A stretch of DNA of 53,489 nucleotides from Bacteroidaceae bacterium (lineage in GTDB: Bacteria; Bacteroidota; Bacteroidia; Bacteroidales; Bacteroidaceae). The translations under genes and the position numbers were made by a program. The stretch's first letter is position 1. Every line of letters starts with the position of its first letter. Below are positions 43,992-52,839 of the stretch, piece after piece. The notes below the pieces were generated by a model, which was given only the letters and a program-made list of their open reading frames with translations, was not told where the DNA came from and ran no database searches. Where the stretch lies: positions 1 to 53,489 of the forward strand of contig JAKSIQ010000009.1 of the NCBI GenBank assembly GCA_024398755.1, read 5' to 3'.

Positions 43992-46505
43992 ATGAAAAAA
44001 ATTTTTTTGTTGCCGACATTGGTAATGATGATTGTAGCCTGTTCTCAGGCTCCGACTGACGGGAAGACCCTGCAGAATGGAAAGTATTCGGCGTTGGGAC
44101 TCAACTTCGAGGAGCCTGTTCAGGCTGTCGTCAATGTACGCAAGCACAAAATCGCTGCAATTGAAGTTACCGATGGCGGAAAGACATATGCCCAGTACAA
44201 GAGCGCATATGACATTGTAGCTGACAGAATAATTGAAGCCCAGAGTACCGATGTCGATGGCGTGTCGGGCGCCACATATTCATCAGATGCTGTCAAGGAA
44301 GCCGTGAACAATGCTCTTGACCAGGCTCTTGGCAGACAGCCCGCAGCGCAGCCCGGCAATGCCCTCGCTTTTACCCCCGGTACATATACCGGAACAGGAA
44401 GGGGATACGGCGGTCTGGTTCAGGCAAGCGTGACTTTCTCGGACACTTCAGTCACCGGTGTAACGGTAACGGAACATCATGAAACGGCACATATAGGTGA
44501 CATTGCATTTATTTCTTCATCGTTACCGCATGAAATTGTAAAGGCAAACGGAACCGGCGTTGACGGTGTTTCCGGTGCAACTTTTTCAAGTTACGCCATC
44601 AAGGCGGCTGTCAATGATGCGGCAAGACAGGCAGGCGTTTCAAATCTTACGGCATTCATGACCAACAGAGTGGACTATCCCGTTCCTGAACCTTTGGAGG
44701 ATGAATGGGATGTGGTTATCATAGGTGCCGGCGGTGCGGGTCTCTGTGCAGGTGCACAGGCTGCACAGGATGGCAATACCGTACTGGTTATTGAAAAGAA
44801 CGCAGAGATGGGCGGCAACACTCTCGTATCGGGTGGCATATATCAGGCAACCGACCATAACCTTGTATGGGACATGAATAAACCTGCATCGACCAGTGCT
44901 GTCGGCTTTGACGGCAAAGTTCATGACAAGGAACACGCAGCCATTGGTTGTGTGAATGAACTGAAGATTATTCTTGGCTGGAGCGAAGAACCTTTCGATG
45001 AGGAGTATTACAGGACCAATGAGTTCGTTGCCGGCGATATTGTGGAACTGTCCAAGCATGGTGTACACCAGGAATTCCTGCCGACCTTGAAGGAACTGAA
45101 AAAGGAGATTTCCGCATACCTCGATTATGCGGAACCAAAACTGGCAGACGGCGTTCCGGAAGACCGTCTGATATTGTTCTCGACAACCAATCTGCATATT
45201 TTCCAGACTTATGTCGGCGGACTGCGTCAGAGTGCTGAAAAGGACGAATGGGCTTACGGTGACTTTGAACTTATCAGACAGCTTGTCGAGGAAGGCGAAA
45301 AACTCAAGCCCTGGCTCATGGACATGGGGGTGGTCTTTAACGAAAGACAGACCTCTCTGCCCGGTGGCATGTGGTATCGCGGCAACACGATGACCGGATG
45401 GAGCGGAACACTGCGCAGTGGAAAAACCGGTTTTGTATCGGGTAATTTCGGTTCGTATATAATGGCTCCTTACTCGGTTATTGAGAACACAGGTGACCGC
45501 AATGCTGTAATGCTCAACACAAGTGCCGAGGAACTGATATTTGAAAACGGCCGTGTCTGCGGCGTGAAGGCTACAAGAACCGATGGTACTAAAGTGACAG
45601 CCCATGCGAAAAAGGGTGTCATAGTGGCAACCGGCGGTTATGCCGCAAACATTCAGAAAGTGCTCAAGACCAACAAGTACTGGTCACGCCAGTATCTGTC
45701 ACCGACCATAGGCACTACAAACCGTTCGTCTATGCGCGGTGACGGCATTGAAATGGCACAGGCCGTGGGCGCTGCAACGGTTGGAATGGGATATACCCAG
45801 CTGATGCCGATATCGTATGTGGCTGACGGCTCGATTGCGTTCGGAGGTCTGGAAAGTGCCGTATTCATAAGCCCTGCCAGTGGAAAGCGTTACATTGACG
45901 AATGTCTTGAAAGAGATGTGCTTTCGCTGGCTGCATTCCGTAGCGGCGTTGATATGGGTAATGTCCGCGGCGCATACCTGTCCATATACCACGGATTAGG
46001 TGCGGACTTTGCCGCAATGGGCGCTTTTTCCGGCGATACCCCTGGAAAGGAGTGGGGACGCAAGGGCTCGCAGCTGGCCGGGCTGTTTGAGGAAATCGGA
46101 TTGGATGCCGATGCCGGAAAAATCAGGCAGACCATAATTGATTACGATATGGCAATAATGGACGGACGTGAGCCTGATGATGCCGGCAAGCGTTTTCCAG
46201 GCCTTATAGGTAATGTTACACGTAACGCAGACGGCAGCTATGACAAAGGCAGTTATGATTTTGACGGTGCTGACATAAGGGTGCGTCTGCTGGCTCCTGC
46301 AACCCATCACACCATGGGTGGCCTGAAAGTCGATCTTGACCGTCATGTACTTGATGAGGCCGGCAAACCAATTCCGGGTCTGTACGCTGCAGGCGAGGTT
46401 ACCGGCGGATTCTTCGGCGGCAACCGTCTTGGCGGCAACGCACTGACCGAGGTCATGGCATCGGGCCGCATTGCAGCAAGGGCTGTCCAGAAGGATAACG
46501 AATGA
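43992..46505 (+). CDS. Lipoprotein flavin reductase with two flavinylated FMN-binding domains and a fumarate-reductase-like FAD domain
   Basis: The 837-residue protein begins with a lipoprotein signal (lipobox IVAC, Cys17), so it should be anchored outside the inner membrane. Two FMN_bind domains follow, with attachment motifs DGVSGATYSS (Thr95) and DGVSGATFSS (Thr197). Then comes a fumarate/urocanate-reductase FAD domain (dinucleotide motif GAGGAG near 245-250). Active-site parts seen are ASGKRYIDECLERD (catalytic-Arg region), HHTMGG and GGNRLGGNALTE. The His position near QLMP reads Met, so fumarate itself is doubtful. It is 40 bases after rnfA with no promoter, and ispE starts 9 bases after it. 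Electrons from Rnf or a quinol could pass through the two FMNs. Substrate unknown. Confidence 0.9.
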   Translation: MKKIFLLPTLVMMIVACSQAPTDGKTLQNGKYSALGLNFEEPVQAVVNVRKHKIAAIEVTDGGKTYAQYKSAYDIVADRIIEAQSTDVDGVSGATYSSDAVKEAVNNALDQALGRQPAAQPGNALAFTPGTYTGTGRGYGGLVQASVTFSDTSVTGVTVTEHHETAHIGDIAFISSSLPHEIVKANGTGVDGVSGATFSSYAIKAAVNDAARQAGVSNLTAFMTNRVDYPVPEPLEDEWDVVIIGAGGAGLCAGAQAAQDGNTVLVIEKNAEMGGNTLVSGGIYQATDHNLVWDMNKPASTSAVGFDGKVHDKEHAAIGCVNELKIILGWSEEPFDEEYYRTNEFVAGDIVELSKHGVHQEFLPTLKELKKEISAYLDYAEPKLADGVPEDRLILFSTTNLHIFQTYVGGLRQSAEKDEWAYGDFELIRQLVEEGEKLKPWLMDMGVVFNERQTSLPGGMWYRGNTMTGWSGTLRSGKTGFVSGNFGSYIMAPYSVIENTGDRNAVMLNTSAEELIFENGRVCGVKATRTDGTKVTAHAKKGVIVATGGYAANIQKVLKTNKYWSRQYLSPTIGTTNRSSMRGDGIEMAQAVGAATVGMGYTQLMPISYVADGSIAFGGLESAVFISPASGKRYIDECLERDVLSLAAFRSGVDMGNVRGAYLSIYHGLGADFAAMGAFSGDTPGKEWGRKGSQLAGLFEEIGLDADAGKIRQTIIDYDMAIMDGREPDDAGKRFPGLIGNVTRNADGSYDKGSYDFDGADIRVRLLAPATHHTMGGLKVDLDRHVLDEAGKPIPGLYAAGEVTGGFFGGNRLGGNALTEVMASGRIAARAVQKDNE

Positions 46506-46514
46506 CATGAACCT

Positions 46515-47435
46515 ATGATAGCATTCCCGAATGCCAAAATAAACATTGGACTCAATGTCGTGCGCAAGCGTGATGACGGCTACCACGATATTGAGACCGT
46601 GTTCTATCCTGTCAATCTTCAGGATGCTCTTGAAATATCACTGATGCGTCCTTTGGACCCGTCGCAGCTGATTTCAAGAATAGAAGCTGGAAAACTTGTC
46701 CAGCCTGACGATGCTCTGCCTTATTTCAAGTCCAGAAGAAAGAAGGATGTGCTGCCGTGCTGCCAACTGGAAATGTCCGGTCTTGAAGGTAACTTTCCGG
46801 CACAGGATAATCTTGTTGTCAAGGCTTATCTTCTTCTGCTGCAGGATTTTGACCTTCCGCCAATTGATATCAGTCTTTATAAGCATATACCTACAGGCGC
46901 TGGTTTGGGAGGCGGTTCTTCAGACTGCGCTTCCATGCTTGATCTGCTGAACAGAAGATTCAATCTGAGACTGCGCGACAGTGCGCTTGAGCGTTATGCA
47001 GCCAAATTGGGCTCTGATTGCCCGTTCTTCATTACCGGCAGGCCTTCACTGGCCACCGGACGTGGAGAGATTCTGACACCTGTCAAACTGTCTCTGGCCG
47101 GATACACCATTCTTCTGGTCAAACCAGATGTGTTTGTCAGCACATCGCAGGCCTATGCTGGAGTGACTCCAAAAGAACCTGAGGTCAGTCTTGCAGAGTC
47201 GGTCATGCGTCCTGTAAGCGAGTGGAAGGAATGCATCAAAAACGATTTTGAACCTTCAGTATTCGCCAGATTCCCCATTCTTGGTGAGATTAAGAACAGA
47301 CTCTATGAACTCGGAGCCGAATATGCTTCAATGACCGGATCGGGATCGACCGTGTATGGAATATTTGAAAAACCGCTTGATAATCCACAGGCCCTGTTCA
47401 CAAATATGTTCACATGTCAGCGTGAACTGTTTTGA
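46515..47435 (+). CDS. ispE: 4-diphosphocytidyl-2-C-methyl-D-erythritol kinase
   Basis: IspE is the GHMP-family kinase of the MEP route to isoprenoids. The 306-residue protein opens with AFPNAKINIGLNVVRKRDDGYHDI. It has the ATP-binding GAGLGGGSSDCASML and ends with the third GHMP motif MTGSGSTVYGIF. It starts 9 bases after the reductase and is probably on the rnf transcript. A link between isoprenoid (menaquinone side chain) synthesis and respiration could explain this, but that is speculation. Confidence 0.95.
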   Translation: MIAFPNAKINIGLNVVRKRDDGYHDIETVFYPVNLQDALEISLMRPLDPSQLISRIEAGKLVQPDDALPYFKSRRKKDVLPCCQLEMSGLEGNFPAQDNLVVKAYLLLLQDFDLPPIDISLYKHIPTGAGLGGGSSDCASMLDLLNRRFNLRLRDSALERYAAKLGSDCPFFITGRPSLATGRGEILTPVKLSLAGYTILLVKPDVFVSTSQAYAGVTPKEPEVSLAESVMRPVSEWKECIKNDFEPSVFARFPILGEIKNRLYELGAEYASMTGSGSTVYGIFEKPLDNPQALFTNMFTCQRELF

Positions 47436-47462
47436 CCAGTTCGGCTGAATACCATATCTTTG
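47431..47462 (+). promoter_or_regulatory. dnaB promoter
   Basis: TTTG (47431-47434), a 20-base spacer and TATCTTTG (47455-47462) match both promoter elements exactly. The -33 element overlaps the end of ispE. The ATG of dnaB is at 47485, so the leader is about 20 bases. Confidence 0.8.
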
Positions 47463-47484
47463 CGCTCCCAACAGATAAGAAGCA

Positions 47485-49002
47485 ATGGCAGATTCACAAG
47501 TCAGAAGAAGTCCTAAAAAAACGCAAACCGAACAGAATGTCGTTCTGAACCATCTGCAGCCTCAGGCGCTTGAACTTGAGGAGGCAGTAATTGGTGCGCT
47601 CATGATAGAACAGGATGCCTTTCCCAAGGTCAGCGACATCCTTACAGCCGATTCATTCTACGACCACAGACACAAGGTCATATATGAGGCTGTGGCAGCA
47701 CTTTCTCTAAACCAGCGTCCTATTGACATTCTGACTGTCACCGAACAACTCAAATCAAGTGGTACTCTTGATGAGGCCGGCGGTCCGCTTTATGTGACAC
47801 AGCTGGCGGGCAAGGTGACCACATCGGCCCACATTGACTATCATGCACGCATCATTTCACAAAAGGCAATGGCGCGTGAACTGATTAGTTTCACAAGCGA
47901 GGTGCAGAGCCAGGCTTTCGATGAGACAAATGACATTTCGGAACTTCTGAACGATGCTGAATCAAGACTGTTTCAGATTGCCCACAAGAGTGTCAAGAAG
48001 GATTATGAATCCATTGAAGTGGTGCTTGGACAGTCCGTTGAACGCATACGTACGGCCTCCAAGAGGGCTCAGGGCATGAGCGGTCTGGCCAGCGGATTCC
48101 GCGAACTGGACAACATAACGTCCGGCTGGCAGAACTCCGACCTGATTATTCTGGCTGCCCGTCCGGCTATGGGTAAGACGGCATTCGCTCTGTCAATGGC
48201 AAAGAACATTGCTGTGAACAACGAACAGGCTGTAGCTCTGTTCTCGCTCGAAATGAGCAATGTGCAGCTTGTCAACCGTCTGATTTCGAGTGTCTGCGAG
48301 ATTCCTGGCAGCAAACTCAGGGACGGCCGTCTTGCTCCCTACGAATGGAATGTGCTGGACAGCAAGATTAACGCCTTACAGAAGGCTCCAATTTTTCTTG
48401 ATGATACGCCACAGCTGTCAATTACGGAATTCAGGACAAAGGCTCTGCGTCTGAAGAAGGAGCACGATGTCAAACTCATAATCATTGACTACCTGCAGCT
48501 TATGAATGCCAGCGGAATACGCTTCGGCAACCGTCAGGAGGAAATAAGCACCATTTCGCGTAACCTAAAAGGCATTGCAAAGGAACTGGATATTCCAATC
48601 ATTGCACTGTCGCAGTTGAACCGAGGTGTTGAAGGGCGTGAGGGATATGAAGGCAAGCGTCCTATGCTGAGTGACCTGCGTGAATCGGGTGCCATTGAGC
48701 AGGACGCCGATATAGTATGCTTCATACATCGTCCGGAATACTACAAGATATACGAAGACAACAATCATAATGACCTGCACGGAATAGCCGAAATCATAAT
48801 TGCCAAGCACAGAAACGGTGGCGTTGGCGATGTGCGTCTGTCGTTCCGCAGCGATCTGGCCCTGTTTGACAACCTTGGCGGCGGCGAACCGGGAAAGGGC
48901 AATGTGCGCAAGTCAAAAATGAACGATGAAGAGCCTGTGCCGGACGATCCTCTGTCGTCTGCCGGTCCTGCTCCCGACAATATGGGAGATTATCCGTTCT
49001 GA
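47485..49002 (+). CDS. dnaB: Replicative DNA helicase DnaB
   Basis: This is the hexameric 5'-3' helicase at the replication fork. The 505-residue protein has the N-terminal helical DnaB domain (LQPQALELEEAVIGALM...). A linker and the RecA-like domain follow, with Walker A ARPAMGKTAFALSMA and SLEMSNVQL, Walker B LIIIDYLQLM, and the arginine-finger region FIHRPEYY. No intein is present. The acidic C-terminal tail is low in complexity. It has its own strong promoter. Confidence 0.97.
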   Translation: MADSQVRRSPKKTQTEQNVVLNHLQPQALELEEAVIGALMIEQDAFPKVSDILTADSFYDHRHKVIYEAVAALSLNQRPIDILTVTEQLKSSGTLDEAGGPLYVTQLAGKVTTSAHIDYHARIISQKAMARELISFTSEVQSQAFDETNDISELLNDAESRLFQIAHKSVKKDYESIEVVLGQSVERIRTASKRAQGMSGLASGFRELDNITSGWQNSDLIILAARPAMGKTAFALSMAKNIAVNNEQAVALFSLEMSNVQLVNRLISSVCEIPGSKLRDGRLAPYEWNVLDSKINALQKAPIFLDDTPQLSITEFRTKALRLKKEHDVKLIIIDYLQLMNASGIRFGNRQEEISTISRNLKGIAKELDIPIIALSQLNRGVEGREGYEGKRPMLSDLRESGAIEQDADIVCFIHRPEYYKIYEDNNHNDLHGIAEIIIAKHRNGGVGDVRLSFRSDLALFDNLGGGEPGKGNVRKSKMNDEEPVPDDPLSSAGPAPDNMGDYPF

Positions 49003-49052
49003 CAAGTTGTTTTTTATACAGCAGGAATTATTTAAAAGGTGCAATTTTTTTG

Positions 49053-49060
49053 TACCTTTG
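49053..49060 (+). promoter_or_regulatory. Promoter -7 box of pheT-yebC
   Basis: TACCTTTG matches TAnnTTTG and lies 33 bases before the pheT ATG at 49094. An exact -33 TTTG is not present at the right distance. AT-rich sequence lies there instead. Confidence 0.6.
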
Positions 49061-49093
49061 CACGCTATTGTACACACATGACAATTATTAGCT

Positions 49094-51586
49094 ATGAACG
49101 TATCATATAAATGGCTGAAAGAGTATGTCGATTTTGACATGACTCCGGTCGAGGTGGCCGATGCTCTGACATCAATCGGTCTTGAAGTTGACGGTGTTGA
49201 AGAAGTCCAGTCTGTAAAGGGCGGACTCAAAGATATTGTAATAGGCGAGGTCCTGACTTGCGTGGAACATCCCAACTCGGATCATCTGCATGTTACTACA
49301 ATCAATCAGGGCAGCGGTGAGCCTGTGCAGATTGTCTGCGGCGCACCTAACGTGGCAGCCGGTCAGAAGGTGGTTGTGGCCACACTCGGTGCAAAGATCT
49401 ACGAGGGTGACGAATGCTTCACCATCAAGCCTTCAAAACTGCGCGGCGTAGAATCGTCCGGTATGCTCTGCTCACAGAAGGAACTCGGTCTTGGCGATGA
49501 CAATTCGGGCATCATGGTACTTCCGGCCGATGCTGTTCCCGGTACACCTGCCGCCGAATACTTCCACTTGGAATCGGACTTCGTCATAGAAGTTGACATA
49601 ACTCCGAACCATTCCGACGCATGCTCGCACTGGGGCGTGGCACGCGACTTCTACGCATGGCTTCTGCAGAACGGAAAGAAGAGCTCGCTGCATCGTCCCG
49701 AAGTCAAGGGCTTCAAGGCCGATGACAACAGCCTCAAGATTGACATTGAAGTCAGAAACCAGGAGGCTTGCCCGCGTTATGCCGGTGTCAGCATAAAGGG
49801 CGTCACCATAAAGGAAAGTCCTGACTGGCTCAAGAACAAGCTGAGCACCATAGGGCTCCATCCTATCAACAACGTCGTTGACGTTACCAATTACATACTG
49901 TTCGCATACGGCCAGCCGCTTCACAGCTTTGATGCCGACAAGATAAAGGGCGGAAAGATTGTTGTCCGCACCATGCCGGAGGGTACTCCTTTCACAACGC
50001 TTGACGGAGTGGAAAGAAAGCTTTCAGAGCGTGACCTTATGATTTGCAACACTCAGGAAGCCATGTGCCTGGCAGGCGTTTTCGGCGGACTGGAATCGGG
50101 TATATCGGAATCAACGGCCAACGTGTTCCTTGAGAGCGCATATTTCCATCCCACATGGATACGCAAGAGCGCACGCCGTCACGGCTTGAGCACCGACGCA
50201 TCGTTCCGCTTTGAACGCGGCATCGACCCCAACGGCGTCATTTACGCTTTGCAGCAGGCCGCTCTTCTTATCAAAGAACTGGCAGGCGGTACCATTTCAA
50301 TGGACATTACCGATGTCTATCCGGCTCCGATACAGGACTTCAAGGTCGATTTCAGATTTGACTATGCGGACAGCCTGATTGGCAAGGTTCTGGACCGCAA
50401 TGTCATGAAGAGCATTGTTGAGAACCTTGGCATCAAGGTGGTCAGCTTCAGCCAGGAAGGCATGATGCTTTCCGTACCTCCTTTCCGCGTTGACGTGCAG
50501 CGTCCTTGTGACATTGTCGAGGAGATACTTAGAATTTACGGATACAACAACATTGATTTCGGCAAGTCGGTACAGTCAAGCCTTACCGTACAGGGCGAGG
50601 TTGACCGTTCTCACAAGCTTCAGGACCTTGTTTCCGAACAGCTTGTAGGCTGCGGTTTCAATGAGATTCTGAACAACTCACTGACTCGTGCCGCCTATTA
50701 TGACGGTCTTGAGTGCTGTCCTTCGGAAAAGCTTGTACGTCTTATGAATCCGCTCAGCGCCGATTTGAACGTGCTGCGCGAACAGCTGCTGTTCGGCGGT
50801 CTTGAAAGTCTGTCGCACAACATACGCCGTCAGAGCGCTGACCTCAGATTCTTCGAGTTCGGCAAATGCTACTACTTCGATGCTGAAAAGCGCGAAGCCC
50901 TGAAGCAGCCAAAGGAGGACGGCTCGGTCCAGAACCCAATCAAGGCCTACAGCGAGGACTATCATCTGGGACTCTGGATGACAGGAAACCGCGTATCGGC
51001 ATCGTGGGCACATAAGGACGAGGAAAATTCCGTTTATGAACTCAAGGCACACGTACAGAATATTTTCCAGCGTCTGGGCCTGACAAACGGCAATATCCAG
51101 ATTGAAGAATTTGAAAACGCAATATATTCAAGCGGACTCAGATACAGGCTGCGTTCCGGCAAGACACTCTGCGAACTGGGTCTTGTTGCACGTCCTATAC
51201 TTAAGATGACCGATGTTGACCAGGCTGTGTATTATGCCGACATAAATTGGGACGAACTGCTCAAGGCTACACGCAAGGCCAAGGTCAGCTATGCGGACCT
51301 GCCCAAGTATCCGGCCGTACGCCGCGATCTGGCCCTGCTTATTGACAAGACGGTCAAGTTCCAGGACATTGAGCGTCTGGCATATCAGACCGAGAACAAG
51401 CTGCTCAAGGATGTCACTCTGTTCGATGTCTATGAGGGCAAGAACCTTGAAGCCGGCAAGAAGAGCTATGCCGTAAGCTTCCTGCTCCAGGATGAGTCGC
51501 AGACTCTGAACGACGTTCAGATTGAGAAGGTCATGAACAAGCTGATTGCCGCACTGCAGAACAAACTTGATGCAAAATTGAGATAA
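49094..51586 (+). CDS. pheT: Phenylalanine-tRNA ligase beta subunit
   Basis: The 830-residue beta subunit of the (alpha-beta)2 enzyme carries the EMAP-type tRNA-binding domain (about 40-155). The B3/4 editing domain (HPINNVVDVTNYILFAYGQPLHSFDADK), B5 and B1-like parts, the catalytic-like module, and the C-terminal FDX-ACB anticodon domain (about 735-830) follow. pheS is not adjacent, which is common in Bacteroidota. The gene is followed 21 bases later by yebC, with no terminator between. Confidence 0.97.
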   Translation: MNVSYKWLKEYVDFDMTPVEVADALTSIGLEVDGVEEVQSVKGGLKDIVIGEVLTCVEHPNSDHLHVTTINQGSGEPVQIVCGAPNVAAGQKVVVATLGAKIYEGDECFTIKPSKLRGVESSGMLCSQKELGLGDDNSGIMVLPADAVPGTPAAEYFHLESDFVIEVDITPNHSDACSHWGVARDFYAWLLQNGKKSSLHRPEVKGFKADDNSLKIDIEVRNQEACPRYAGVSIKGVTIKESPDWLKNKLSTIGLHPINNVVDVTNYILFAYGQPLHSFDADKIKGGKIVVRTMPEGTPFTTLDGVERKLSERDLMICNTQEAMCLAGVFGGLESGISESTANVFLESAYFHPTWIRKSARRHGLSTDASFRFERGIDPNGVIYALQQAALLIKELAGGTISMDITDVYPAPIQDFKVDFRFDYADSLIGKVLDRNVMKSIVENLGIKVVSFSQEGMMLSVPPFRVDVQRPCDIVEEILRIYGYNNIDFGKSVQSSLTVQGEVDRSHKLQDLVSEQLVGCGFNEILNNSLTRAAYYDGLECCPSEKLVRLMNPLSADLNVLREQLLFGGLESLSHNIRRQSADLRFFEFGKCYYFDAEKREALKQPKEDGSVQNPIKAYSEDYHLGLWMTGNRVSASWAHKDEENSVYELKAHVQNIFQRLGLTNGNIQIEEFENAIYSSGLRYRLRSGKTLCELGLVARPILKMTDVDQAVYYADINWDELLKATRKAKVSYADLPKYPAVRRDLALLIDKTVKFQDIERLAYQTENKLLKDVTLFDVYEGKNLEAGKKSYAVSFLLQDESQTLNDVQIEKVMNKLIAALQNKLDAKLR

Positions 51587-51607
51587 TAACAAACAATAAT
51601 ATCCACA

Positions 51608-52342
51608 ATGGGAAGAGCATTTGAATTCAGAAAGGCCCGCAAGCTCAAGCGCTGGGGCAACATGGCAAAGACATTCACACGTATCGGCAAGCAGATTTCG
51701 ATTGCCGTCAAGGCCGGTGGTCCGGATCCTGACAACAACGCTGCACTGCGTGCCATCATCGCAACCGCCAAGCATGAGAACATGCCTAAGGACAACGTTG
51801 AGCGCGCTATCAAGAATGCCATGGGCAAGGACACCAAGGACTACAAGGAAATGAACTACGAAGGTTATGGTCCTCACGGAATTGCCATCTACGTTGAAAC
51901 ACTTACTGACAACACCACACGTACCGTTGCAAACGTACGTTCCGTATTCACCAAGTTCGGTGGCCAGCTGGGTACCAGCGGCAGCTTGGACTTCATGTTC
52001 AGCCACAAGTCAATGTTCACCATCAAGCAGAAGGACGGTGTCGATATGGACGAGCTGATTCTGGAACTCATTGACCTTGGTGTTGAAGACGAATACGATG
52101 TTGACGAGGAAGAGGGCGAAATCACCCTGTACGGCGATCCGAAGTCATTCGCAGCCATTCAGAAGTACTTTGAAGAGAACGGCTTCGAAGTCAAGGCTGC
52201 CGAGTTCACCCGCATTCCTAACGATCTGAAGGATGTGACTCCAGAACAGCGTGAGACAATTGACAAGATTGTTGAGCGTCTTGACGAGGATGACGACGTT
52301 CAGAACGTTTACACCAACATGCGTCCTCTTGACGAAGAATAA
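51608..52342 (+). CDS. yebC: YebC/PmpR family protein
   Basis: YebC-family proteins (TACO1 relatives) relieve ribosome stalling on proline-rich stretches or act as transcriptional regulators. The 244-residue protein begins GRAFEFRKARKLKRWGNMAK and contains MPKDNVERAIKNAMG, the conserved N-terminal helix bundle. The middle YEGYGPHGIAIYVE and GSLDFMF follow, then an acidic C-terminal segment. It is likely co-transcribed with pheT and is followed by a strong terminator. Confidence 0.95.
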   Translation: MGRAFEFRKARKLKRWGNMAKTFTRIGKQISIAVKAGGPDPDNNAALRAIIATAKHENMPKDNVERAIKNAMGKDTKDYKEMNYEGYGPHGIAIYVETLTDNTTRTVANVRSVFTKFGGQLGTSGSLDFMFSHKSMFTIKQKDGVDMDELILELIDLGVEDEYDVDEEEGEITLYGDPKSFAAIQKYFEENGFEVKAAEFTRIPNDLKDVTPEQRETIDKIVERLDEDDDVQNVYTNMRPLDEE

Positions 52343-52364
52343 TTAAGTTAAAACTGTTAATAAC

Positions 52365-52407
52365 TACGGCATTATTGCTATTGATTGGCAATAATGCCGT
52401 AATTTTG
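52365..52407 (+). terminator. yebC terminator merged with the next promoter
   Basis: A perfect 14-bp stem (TACGGCATTATTGC at 52365-52378 with its complement at 52388-52401) has a 9-base loop and is followed by ATTTT. The same tail contains TAATTTTG (52400-52407), a full TAnnTTTG box for the DUF2582 gene at 52438. The T-run and the promoter box thus share bases. Confidence 0.85.
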
Positions 52408-52437
52408 TACCTGATTTAATACTAAACTGAAACAGAA

Positions 52438-52635
52438 ATGAACCAAAAAGTAGGAGAGTTCGCAGGTGCAATCTGGCACGCTCTGGAAGGCAAGAACGCC
52501 CTTTCAATGAAGGAAATCAAGAAAGCAGCAAAGCTCAAGAACGACGAGTTCTATCTTGGCATGGGCTGGCTTCTGCGCGAAGACAAGATTAACGTTACAG
52601 AAGGCGAAGAAGAAAACTACTACGCCTTGAAGTAA
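52438..52635 (+). CDS. DUF2582 winged-helix protein
   Basis: This 65-residue protein consists of a single winged helix-turn-helix (VGEFAGAIWHALEGKNALSMKEIKKAAKL, then LGMGWLLREDKINV as the wing). It is a full-length member of the DUF2582 family, very common and strongly expressed in Bacteroidales. Acidic residues at the C-terminus (EGEEENYYALK) are usual. DNA binding is expected from the fold but not proven. It stands alone between two terminators. Confidence 0.88.
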   Translation: MNQKVGEFAGAIWHALEGKNALSMKEIKKAAKLKNDEFYLGMGWLLREDKINVTEGEEENYYALK

Positions 52636-52652
52636 TAACAGTAACATTTTAT

Positions 52653-52697
52653 CAGAGACGGTTCTGCATCATCAATGCGGAGCCGTCTCTGTTTTTA
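52653..52697 (+). terminator. Terminator of the DUF2582 gene
   Basis: A 16-bp stem (52653-52668 with 52676-52691, two G-T pairs) built on CAGAGACGG/CCGTCTCTG is followed by TTTTT. The TACCTTTG box of the next gene starts 10 bases further on. Confidence 0.9.
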
Positions 52698-52701
52698 GTT
52701 G

Positions 52702-52709
52702 TACCTTTG
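52702..52709 (+). promoter_or_regulatory. Promoter -7 box of the MGMT-remnant/glycosylase region
   Basis: TACCTTTG matches TAnnTTTG. The ATG of the alkyltransferase-like start (52714) is only four bases after it, so a message started here would be nearly leaderless. Confidence 0.6.
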
Positions 52710-52713
52710 CAAT

Positions 52714-52839
52714 ATGACATTTGCAGAAAAGGTATATGACGCAGTGAAGATGATTCCTGCCGGCCAATGCCAGGATGCTGTTTCTTGGCAGTTTCCCGCC
52801 TCCAAAAGCAAGATGGTCCATGGATTTCTTCTATCCTAA
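52714..52839 (+). pseudogene. Remnant 5' end of an alkyltransferase-like (MGMT family) gene
   Basis: A 41-codon frame starts MTFAEKVYDAVKMIPAG. That is the standard N-terminus of the small MGMT-like/Ogt proteins, which go on with a (R/K)VxTYG motif. After residue 17 all resemblance stops: the next codons read QCQDAVSWQ and the frame ends at 52839. From 52754 the +1 frame instead reads FLPANARML, the beginning of the glycosylase. The remnant keeps its promoter and start but lacks the DNA-binding helix and the active-site PCH motif, so it cannot be an active alkyltransferase. Confidence 0.65.

Noticed and set aside
44640-45605. A 321-codon minus-strand frame inside the flavin reductase gene
   Set aside because: It is antisense to conserved FAD-domain sequence and shows no motif of its own.
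51128-52006. A 292-codon minus-strand frame across pheT and yebC
   Set aside because: It spans two well-conserved genes on the opposite strand and has no recognisable features.
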